From: Bdellovibrionales bacterium | GTDB taxonomy: Bacteria > Bdellovibrionota > JAFGOL01 | Direction of reading: 5' to 3' | DNA: 5,213 nucleotides | NCBI GenBank assembly: GCA_022710165.1 | Contig: JAKLHL010000119.1 | Span: forward strand, 1-5,213 | Shown: positions 1 through 5,213 of the stretch, piece after piece | How positions within the stretch are numbered: position 1 is the stretch's first letter | How the letters are laid out: every line of letters begins with the position of its first letter | The notes under the pieces: model-generated | Told to the model about the DNA's origin: nothing | The model's database searches: none | Seen by the model: the letters and a program-made list of their open reading frames with translations, nothing else | Made by a program: the position numbers and the translations under genes

Positions 1-2
1 GA

Positions 3-1619
3 CAGATCTACGACGGTCTATACGAATATAATTATGTAAAATCCTCTTTTGAACTATATCCAGTGCTTGCAGAGTCAATGCCTGAAGTATCCAACAATGG
101 GTTAACATATACAATAAAACTAAAACAGGGTGTAAGATTCTCTGACGATCCTTGTTTCAAGAACAACGACGGCAAAGGAAGAGAACTAACTGCTGACGAT
201 GTCGTTTATTCAATAAAGAGGAGTATCGTCACCCCAGAAACACAGAGCATGTTCTTCTCTATGGCACTTTCAGAAATACTTATCGGAGGAGAAGAGTTCC
301 AGCGTCAAGCAACAAAGTCAAAGAACAACGGCATAGACAACGAACTCCCTGGTCTTAAGGCCATTAACAGATATACGGTACAGTTCAATCTTAAGAAATC
401 CCCTGCTTACTTCCCTGTCATACTTATGAGGCCAAATGCTTTCATAGTCCCAAGAGAAGCTGTTGAACATTACGGTGCTGAATTCAGGTATCACCCTGTT
501 GGATCTGGTGCTTTCATGGTGGAAAGCTGGGACAAGGACTCAAAGATAATCTTAGTTAAGAGCCCCAATTACAAGCACGGCAAGTTCCCAAGCTTTGATG
601 GTTCTCCAGATGAAGATGCAACTTTAATGAGATACTCTGGGAAAGAACTACCGTTCCTGGACAAAATAGTTTATTACTTTCTTTTGGATGAAGCTCCTCG
701 CTGGATGAACTTCAACAAAGGACTTATAGACATAGTGATGCTAGACAAGGATAGCTACTTTGATGCGTTCCTCCCTAATGGTAATCTTTCAAAGAACCTA
801 GAGAACAGGGGCGTTCACGTACATAAAACACCAAGACTTGAAACAACATACTTCTCTTTCAATATGGATGACAAGATAATTGGGTCCAATAAATACCTAA
901 GGCAGGCCATAAGCCTTGCTTACGACGGTAAAAAACATAATGCGTTGTTCTATAATAATCAAGCTGCTGTATCAAATTGGCTGCTACCGCCCGGGATATT
1001 CGGGTTCGATGCAAGTTATAAGAATCCATATCGTCAGTACAATATAGAAAAAGCAAAAAAACTGCTAGCAAAGGCAGGATATCCAGACGGTAAAGGGCTA
1101 CCTACTCTTAATATGCTACTAACAGAGTCCATAGCATCCAAGCAGATAGGCGAGTTCTTCTCAAAATCACTGAGTGAGATAGGCATAAAGATAAATTTTA
1201 TACCTATGAACCTTGCAAAGCTCGACGAAGAAGTATCAACAAAAAGGAATTACCAAATACTATCGTTCCAGTGGAAAGCAGATATACCTATCCCAGAGGA
1301 TTTTTTAAGATTGCTCTACGGTAAGGCTGCGTACCCAGGACCAAATGATTCCAGGTTCAAGAGTGCTGAATACGACAGACTCTTCGAAAAGGTCTCTGTA
1401 ATGAAAGAAGGGCCTGACAAGATAAAACTATTGAACAGGATGAGGGCTATCGCAGAAGAAGAGATGCCCGTGATAACGCTGGTCAATCCTAACGTAATAA
1501 GGCTTTCACAGCCTTATGTGGAGAACTACAGGCCTCACATAATAATCGACAACATGTATAAGTACGTAAAGATAAACCCAGAACTAAGGGAAGAGACCCA
1601 CAGTAAATACTACAGATAG
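3..1619 (+). CDS. ABC transporter substrate-binding protein, family 5 (peptide/oligopeptide type), 5' end outside window
   Basis: Extracytoplasmic receptor that binds a peptide-like or other small solute and delivers it to an ABC permease. The reading frame is open from base 3; the residues before the GTG at 63 (QIYDGLYEY..., then YPVLAESMPEVS) are already family-typical, so that GTG is internal and the true start, with any signal peptide or lipobox, lies upstream. 538 residues are visible, most of a protein that usually has 550-650. Family hallmarks in order: the GLTYTIKLKQGVRFSDD strand pair (nt 100-150), KGRELTADDVVYSIKR (nt 174-221), HPVGSGAFMVESW (about nt 493-531), PRWMNFNKGLIDI (about nt 697-735), LRQAISLAYD (about nt 897-926) with a following PPGIFGFD loop, and a C-terminal LYGKAAYPGPND segment (about nt 1314-1349). 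These match the large cluster-C solute-binding fold. No permease or ATPase gene follows; the next gene is an unrelated small exported protein, so transporter partners must lie upstream or elsewhere. The true ligand cannot be read from sequence. The stop is TAG at 1617-1619. Confidence 0.93.
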   Translation, partial: QIYDGLYEYNYVKSSFELYPVLAESMPEVSNNGLTYTIKLKQGVRFSDDPCFKNNDGKGRELTADDVVYSIKRSIVTPETQSMFFSMALSEILIGGEEFQRQATKSKNNGIDNELPGLKAINRYTVQFNLKKSPAYFPVILMRPNAFIVPREAVEHYGAEFRYHPVGSGAFMVESWDKDSKIILVKSPNYKHGKFPSFDGSPDEDATLMRYSGKELPFLDKIVYYFLLDEAPRWMNFNKGLIDIVMLDKDSYFDAFLPNGNLSKNLENRGVHVHKTPRLETTYFSFNMDDKIIGSNKYLRQAISLAYDGKKHNALFYNNQAAVSNWLLPPGIFGFDASYKNPYRQYNIEKAKKLLAKAGYPDGKGLPTLNMLLTESIASKQIGEFFSKSLSEIGIKINFIPMNLAKLDEEVSTKRNYQILSFQWKADIPIPEDFLRLLYGKAAYPGPNDSRFKSAEYDRLFEKVSVMKEGPDKIKLLNRMRAIAEEEMPVITLVNPNVIRLSQPYVENYRPHIIIDNMYKYVKINPELREETHSKYYR

Positions 1620-1721
1620 TGTAAAAATACTATTCACTCAGGGAAGCACCGTCTGTATTGAATCTATTGATATTATTGTACTTTACTAATGGCATGGGTA
1701 TTGCAGCAAATATTATCAGAC

Positions 1722-2102
1722 ATGAAGAAGTTAGTAATAATATCGCTGATCCTGACAAGCTTCTCTTGCATAAATGCGGCAGAGTGTAGCCTTGAGCAAC
1801 TTAAACAGTTCCATAATTTCTGGAACTATCTCATACAAGATGTTGAACTACTCCTAGAAAGACCTGATCGTGAAAAACCAGTATGTCAGTCCATCGCTTA
1901 CGAAGACACTTACAAAAATGATATGCTCCCAGTCATAAGATCATCTTCACTAGCCAAAAAATATTGTGGAGAATGCATAGATTTTTGTAGCTCCAGTAAT
2001 GAAGCAGAAAAGATACTTATAGACAATAATTATCCTGACTGTGATTTCTTTGTCCATATTTCCATACAACGCACGAACTGTTCAACATACTTTGGGTTCT
2101 AA
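1722..2102 (+). CDS. small cysteine-rich secreted protein of unknown function
   Basis: I do not recognise this 126-residue protein. The ATG at 1722 is preferred because it gives a textbook signal peptide: MKK, a hydrophobic run of residues 4-14 (LVIISLILTSF), then SCINAAEC, with a plausible signal peptidase I site after Ala19 or Ala20. An in-frame ATG at 1689 would add 11 residues, including an Asp just before the Lys pair, and is less convincing; neither start has a clear Shine-Dalgarno sequence. The mature part has seven cysteines (22, 55, 82, 85, 89, 107, 120), with a cluster CGECIDFC at 82-89 (CxxC followed by CxxxC), several aromatic residues (Phe30, Phe33, Trp34, Tyr36) and an acidic middle. 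Disulfides in the periplasm or outside the cell are therefore likely, an inference. Residues 12-16 (TSFSC) are a poor lipobox, so lipoprotein status is unlikely. It sits 102 bases after the substrate-binding protein gene and 42 before the mazG-like gene. That it is a real gene rests on the signal peptide, the cysteine pattern and its filling of a same-strand gap. Confidence 0.68.
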   Translation: MKKLVIISLILTSFSCINAAECSLEQLKQFHNFWNYLIQDVELLLERPDREKPVCQSIAYEDTYKNDMLPVIRSSSLAKKYCGECIDFCSSSNEAEKILIDNNYPDCDFFVHISIQRTNCSTYFGF

Positions 2103-2109
2103 GCACTTA

Positions 2110-2138
2110 TTGACAAAGCCTTTGTAAAAAAGGATAAC
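2110..2138 (+). promoter_or_regulatory. candidate sigma-70-type promoter for the mazG-like gene
   Basis: A perfect -35 hexamer TTGACA lies at 2110-2115. After a 17-base spacer comes GATAAC at 2133-2138, which matches four of the six bases of TATAAT. The geometry is ideal, but transcription would begin about seven bases later, essentially at the ATG at 2145, giving a leaderless message. The -10 candidate overlaps the Shine-Dalgarno-like AAGGA, so one of the two readings, or both, may be chance. The spacer also holds a short palindrome, ACAAA-GCC-TTTGT (2113-2125). Confidence 0.3.
2130..2134 (+). promoter_or_regulatory. ribosome binding site of the mazG-like gene
   Basis: AAGGA lies ten bases before the ATG at 2145, slightly further than the usual five to nine but usable. 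It supports the ATG at 2145 as the start. It is the only recognisable Shine-Dalgarno sequence before a start codon in this window; the small secreted gene upstream has none. Confidence 0.5.
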
Positions 2139-2144
2139 GTCAGT

Positions 2145-2525
2145 ATGGAAACAAAAAAATATAAAGACCTTGTTCTAAAGACCGAATCAAAGGATTTTGA
2201 TGCTATCTCATCAAGACTTAAGGACAAAAGAGCCCTAAGACTTTTACATGGTTCCTGTGGAATAGCTACAGAGGCTGGGGAACTTTTGGACACCATGAAG
2301 AAACACATCTTCTACGGCAAAGAAATAGACACTGTAAACATAGTTGAAGAGATAGGCGATCTTATGTGGTACAGCGCAATACTTCTAGACGAACTTGGGG
2401 TTGAGTTTGAAGAAGTAATGGAAAAGAACATAAACAAGTTAAAAGCTCGCTACGGTGACAAGTTCACAGAAACTGGCGCTAATGTTAGGGACCTTAACAA
2501 AGAAAGAAAGATACTAGAAAGTTAA
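2145..2525 (+). CDS. MazG-type nucleoside triphosphate pyrophosphohydrolase, single domain
   Basis: Cytosolic all-alpha NTP pyrophosphohydrolase of the MazG superfamily. Such enzymes hydrolyse (d)NTPs to the monophosphate and pyrophosphate with Mg2+, generally clearing non-canonical or surplus nucleotides. The 126-residue protein has both halves of the metal site: E43-A-G-E46 (within GIATEAGELLDTMKK) and E69-I-G-D72 (within IVEEIGDLMWY), separated by a linker of the expected size. A NINKLKARYGDKFTE segment (95-109) and the end DLNKERKILES (116-126) are typical of the short stand-alone MazG-like proteins common in bacteria and phages; it is half the length of two-domain MazG and lacks a second domain. 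No catalytic acid is missing. AAGGA stands ten bases upstream. The gene may be read from its own promoter or through from the small secreted gene 42 bases before it. Its stop TAA lies three bases from the end of the opposing carB. The exact substrate is not predictable; a toxin-antitoxin role is not supported, as no mazEF or relA is present. Confidence 0.9.
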   Translation: METKKYKDLVLKTESKDFDAISSRLKDKRALRLLHGSCGIATEAGELLDTMKKHIFYGKEIDTVNIVEEIGDLMWYSAILLDELGVEFEEVMEKNINKLKARYGDKFTETGANVRDLNKERKILES

Positions 2526-2530
2526 GCTCT
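2489..2530. repeat. inverted repeat spanning the convergent ends of the mazG-like gene and carB
   Basis: CTTAAC at 2493-2498 is perfectly complementary to GTTAAG at 2521-2526. The pairing extends outward past one C/C mismatch by A-T, G-C and G-T pairs, to 2489 and 2530. The 22-base loop is purine-rich on the plus strand, including three AAAG units at 2499-2510, and pyrimidine-rich on the minus strand. It covers the stop codon of the mazG-like gene and touches that of carB. No T tract follows on either strand, so it is not a canonical intrinsic terminator, but it is the only structure at a junction where both transcripts must end. Confidence 0.25.
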
Positions 2531-5213
2531 AATATTCATCCCAGGAACTTATCTCTAGTTTCTCGTCCTTGTAATATTCCATTGCATCTATCATTTGCAT
2601 AGCTATCTGAAGATTGGTTATAAGCGGTATCTCAAAATCAACAGCCATCCTTCTCACCATATAATCATTCTCAAGTTCTTGCTTAGAGTTGTCTTTTGGG
2701 ATGTTTATTACCAAGTCTATCTTCTTATCAAGAATATGGTCGTTAACATTAGGGTCCTTCTTATCAAATGGCCAGTGAAGTGCTGTAGTATCTACGCCGT
2801 TGTTCCTTAAAAACTCTGCACTACCAGGCGTTGCATAAAGTTCATATCCCATCTCTTTAAGTTTGATCACCTTAGGCAGCAACTTGACCTTGCTCTCCAT
2901 AGGACCTGTAGAAAGAAGTATCCCCTTCTTTGGCATCTTGAAACCAACAGAGATAAAAGCCTTAAGGAAGGCCTCATTTATCTCGTGGCCTATACAAGCA
3001 ACCTCTCCAGTAGATGCCATCTCAACCCCAAGTATAGGGTCAGCACCCTTAAGCCTTGAAAAACTGAACTGCGCCGCCTTTACTCCCACATAGTCAAGGT
3101 CCAGCGACGATTTCTCTACAGGCTTAACATCCTCACCAAGAATGGCCCTAGTAGCTATATCTATCATGTTCTGTTTGAATATCTTAGAGCAGAAAGGAAA
3201 ACTCCTTGATGCCCTAAGGTTACACTCTATGACCTTTATATTGTTCTCTCTTGCAAGGAACTGGATATTGAAAGGTCCTGTGATGTTCAGGGCCTCTGCT
3301 ATCATCCTGGCGGTCTTTTTTACCTTTCTAGTGGTTTCTATATAAAGACGCTGTGCTGGAAGCATTAGTGTTGCATCACCGCTGTGTATCCCAGCATTTT
3401 CTACGTGCTCTGTTATTGCATATATAAGTATCCTTCCATCCTTTGCTACCGCATCTATCTCTACTTCTTTTGAGTTCTCTATGAACTTGGTTATGACCAC
3501 TGGATACTTTGCGTTCACTTCAGAAGCTTCTTTAAGAGAACGTTCCAAAGATTCATCATCCCAGACCACGTTCATAGCCGCACCAGAAAGCACATAACTT
3601 GGCCTTATAAGGACCGGATACTGCACATGATTGGCAAACCTCTTTGCCTCATCAACACTTGTAAGTTCTTTCCACTCTGGCTGTTCAACACCCATCATAT
3701 CTAGGAGTTCAGAGAACTTATGTCTGTCCTCTGCTCTATCGATATTCTCTGGAGCTGTACCAAGTATCTTAACACCTACCTCATGTAATCTCATTGCAAG
3801 GTTATTAGGGATCTGACCACCCATTGAAAGTATTATTCCCTTAGGGTGTTCGAACTCATATATGTCAACAACCCTCTCAAAGGTCATCTCTTCAAAATAC
3901 AACCTGTCACAAACATCGTAGTCGGTACTTACTGTCTCTGGATTGTAGTTTATCATTATGGTGTTATAGCCAGCCTTCTTGGTACTTGTTATGGCATTAA
4001 CACAACACCAGTCAAATTCTACGCTGCTACCTATCCTATAAGCACCACTTCCAAGTATGGCCACACTATCGCTTGATGGTTCTACATCATGTTCGGTCGC
4101 ATTATATGTAGTATAAAGATAGTTCGTTAGTGCAGGATATTCAGCACCTAATGTGTCTATTTGCTTAACATAAGGTATAACACCCATATCCTTTCTTAAC
4201 TTGCGCACCTTATGAAGGTCTGTATTCTTGACCTTAGCTATTTGATAGTCGCTAAAACCTTGCTTTTTTGCCTTAAGCATAAGGTCTTTATTAAGCTCGT
4301 TCTTGTTCAGTTCTTTCTCTGTATCTATTATATTCTGGAGCTTGTACAGGAACCATTTATCTATTTTTGTCTTTTCGTGTATCGAATCCACCGTCCATCC
4401 TGTCTTTAATGCCTCGGCTATGGCAAAGACCCTTTTATCAGTAGGATACTCCAGTTCCTTATCTATATCGTTGAACCTGATAGAGTTCTGTGTAAGCCCG
4501 TGCATACCTATGCTTATCATCCTTAGGGCCTTTTGAAGTGCCTCCTCAAATGAACGGCCTATACTCATTACCTCACCAACAGATTTCATCTCGCTACCAA
4601 GACGAGTATCGACCTCTTTGAACTTCTTAAGGTCCCAGCGTGGGACCTTAACTACCACATAGTCAAGCGCAGGTTCAAAGCAAGCCTTTGTGACCTTGGT
4701 TATATTGTTACTTATCTCAGTCAGCGAATATCCAAGAGCTATCTTTGCAGCAATAAAGGCCAAAGGATATCCAGTAGCTTTTGACGCCAAAGCAGAGCTC
4801 CTTGAGAGCCTTGCATTGACCTCTATTATCCTGTAGTCCTCTGACTTTGTATCAAATGCAAATTGGATATTACATTCACCGACTATCTTAAGATGCCTTA
4901 TAACATCTATGGAGATGGTCCTTAGCTTATGATACTCAGAGTTGGTCAAGGTCTGTGAAGGTGCAACAACTATACTCTCGCCGGTGTGTATGCCTAGAGG
5001 ATCAAAATTCTCCATATTGCACACCGTTATACAATTATCATATTGGTCCCTTACAACCTCGTACTCTATTTCCTTCCAACCACCAAGCCACTCTTCAACA
5101 AGGACCTGTGGCGCTGCAGAAAAAGCCTCTCTACAGCGTCTTGAAAGTTCTTCCCTATCTCTGCATATACCAGAGCCTCTGCCACCAAGAGCATAAGCAA
5201 CCCTTATCATGAC
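2529..5213 (-). CDS. carB: carbamoyl-phosphate synthase large subunit (CAD/CPS1-like type), N-terminus outside window
   Basis: Makes carbamoyl phosphate from bicarbonate, two ATP and ammonia channelled from the glutaminase subunit CarA; it feeds pyrimidine and arginine synthesis in the cytosol. The frame runs off the window as Val then Met at 5208-5210, which is not a start: VMIRVAYALGG aligns inside the first ATP-grasp domain, so about 165-170 residues are missing. Numbering from that Met: rest of ATP-grasp 1, 1-235, with Arg3, Glu47, His75 (GIHTGES), Gln116, Glu130 and Asn132 (IEVNARLSRSSALASKATG); helical oligomerisation region about 240-375; second half from LGSGAYRIGSSVEFDW (386-401), with PSYVLSGAAMNV (537-548), His609 (GIHSGD), Gln650, Glu662, Asn664 and Arg666; MGS-like allosteric domain about 764-893. 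All expected catalytic residues in view are present. Signatures such as PSYVLSGAAMN, MGGQIPNN and the C-terminal SSWDEY place it with Bacteroidetes CarB and eukaryotic CAD/CPS1 and not with E. coli CarB. carA is not in the window. The stop is TAG at 2529-2531. Confidence 0.97.
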   Translation of the reverse strand, partial: VMIRVAYALGGRGSGICRDREELSRRCREAFSAAPQVLVEEWLGGWKEIEYEVVRDQYDNCITVCNMENFDPLGIHTGESIVVAPSQTLTNSEYHKLRTISIDVIRHLKIVGECNIQFAFDTKSEDYRIIEVNARLSRSSALASKATGYPLAFIAAKIALGYSLTEISNNITKVTKACFEPALDYVVVKVPRWDLKKFKEVDTRLGSEMKSVGEVMSIGRSFEEALQKALRMISIGMHGLTQNSIRFNDIDKELEYPTDKRVFAIAEALKTGWTVDSIHEKTKIDKWFLYKLQNIIDTEKELNKNELNKDLMLKAKKQGFSDYQIAKVKNTDLHKVRKLRKDMGVIPYVKQIDTLGAEYPALTNYLYTTYNATEHDVEPSSDSVAILGSGAYRIGSSVEFDWCCVNAITSTKKAGYNTIMINYNPETVSTDYDVCDRLYFEEMTFERVVDIYEFEHPKGIILSMGGQIPNNLAMRLHEVGVKILGTAPENIDRAEDRHKFSELLDMMGVEQPEWKELTSVDEAKRFANHVQYPVLIRPSYVLSGAAMNVVWDDESLERSLKEASEVNAKYPVVITKFIENSKEVEIDAVAKDGRILIYAITEHVENAGIHSGDATLMLPAQRLYIETTRKVKKTARMIAEALNITGPFNIQFLARENNIKVIECNLRASRSFPFCSKIFKQNMIDIATRAILGEDVKPVEKSSLDLDYVGVKAAQFSFSRLKGADPILGVEMASTGEVACIGHEINEAFLKAFISVGFKMPKKGILLSTGPMESKVKLLPKVIKLKEMGYELYATPGSAEFLRNNGVDTTALHWPFDKKDPNVNDHILDKKIDLVINIPKDNSKQELENDYMVRRMAVDFEIPLITNLQIAMQMIDAMEYYKDEKLEISSWDEY

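Noticed and set aside
63..65. GTG as the start codon of the substrate-binding protein
   Set aside because: The frame stays open to base 3 and the residues before it are conserved family sequence, so the gene begins outside the window.
859..1071. Minus-strand reading frame inside the binding-protein gene
   Set aside because: Antisense shadow of a conserved coding region with no domain or ribosome binding site.
1616..1633. Hairpin ATAGTGT-AAAA-ATACTAT as a terminator after the binding-protein gene
   Set aside because: The stem is almost all A-T with one wobble pair, overlaps the stop codon and is followed by TCACTC and not a T tract.
1668..1718. Inverted repeat TGATATTATT / AATATTATCA around the intergenic region
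   Set aside because: Nine of ten positions pair, but it is A-T only with a 31-base loop, which is expected by chance in such DNA.
1689..1721. Upstream ATG as the start of the small secreted protein
   Set aside because: It would put MAWVLQQILSD before a complete signal peptide, with no ribosome binding site to favour it; ATG 1722 gives the canonical MKK start.
1758..1772. Lipobox in the small secreted protein (TSFSC)
   Set aside because: Positions -3 to -1 are Ser-Phe-Ser; Phe at -2 and the lack of Leu at -3 do not fit, and an Ala-type signal peptidase I site lies just downstream.
2113..2125. Palindrome ACAAA-GCC-TTTGT as a terminator or operator
   Set aside because: A five-pair stem with a three-base loop, followed by A residues on the plus strand and no T tract on the minus strand; too short for a claim.
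1722..2525. Small secreted protein plus mazG-like gene as a toxin-antitoxin or defence pair
   Set aside because: The first product is predicted to be exported and the second is a cytosolic house-cleaning enzyme; they neither overlap nor resemble a known pair.
4942..5212. Plus-strand reading frames of 84-85 codons opposite carB
   Set aside because: They lie antisense to highly conserved carB sequence and have no recognisable protein features; the same holds for the other plus-strand frames between 2595 and 4536.

Overview
The window carries four protein-coding genes and almost no non-coding DNA. It suggests a bacterium of fairly low GC content, with strong use of the rare-in-E. coli codons AUA (Ile) and AGG/AGA (Arg) in the three conserved genes on both strands. 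This uniform codon use argues that they belong to one long-resident genome and not to a recent insert. The organism cannot be placed from this sequence. The carbamoyl-phosphate synthase is of the type found in Bacteroidetes and in the eukaryotic CAD/CPS1 enzymes, but two flanking genes look like general bacterial families.

Layout, left to right. (1) Positions 1-1619, plus strand: the C-terminal 538 residues of a family 5 (peptide/nickel-type) ABC-transporter substrate-binding protein, whose start lies outside the window. (2) Positions 1722-2102, plus: a small predicted secreted protein rich in cysteines, of no family I recognise. (3) Positions 2145-2525, plus: a single-domain MazG-type nucleotide pyrophosphohydrolase, preceded by a perfect TTGACA hexamer and a modest Shine-Dalgarno sequence. 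(4) Positions 2529-5213, minus: carB, the large subunit of carbamoyl-phosphate synthase, lacking only about its first 165-170 residues because the window ends there.

The first three genes point the same way and could be partly co-transcribed, but nothing ties them functionally: peptide uptake, an exported orphan and nucleotide house-cleaning. carB converges on the mazG-like gene with just three bases between the two stop codons. There is no mobile element, RNA gene, CRISPR array or defence system visible. I do not see a new multi-gene system. The points most worth a second look are the cysteine-rich exported orphan, the CPS1-like allosteric domain of CarB, the very tight convergent junction with an inverted repeat spanning both gene ends, and the possible leaderless promoter before the mazG-like gene.
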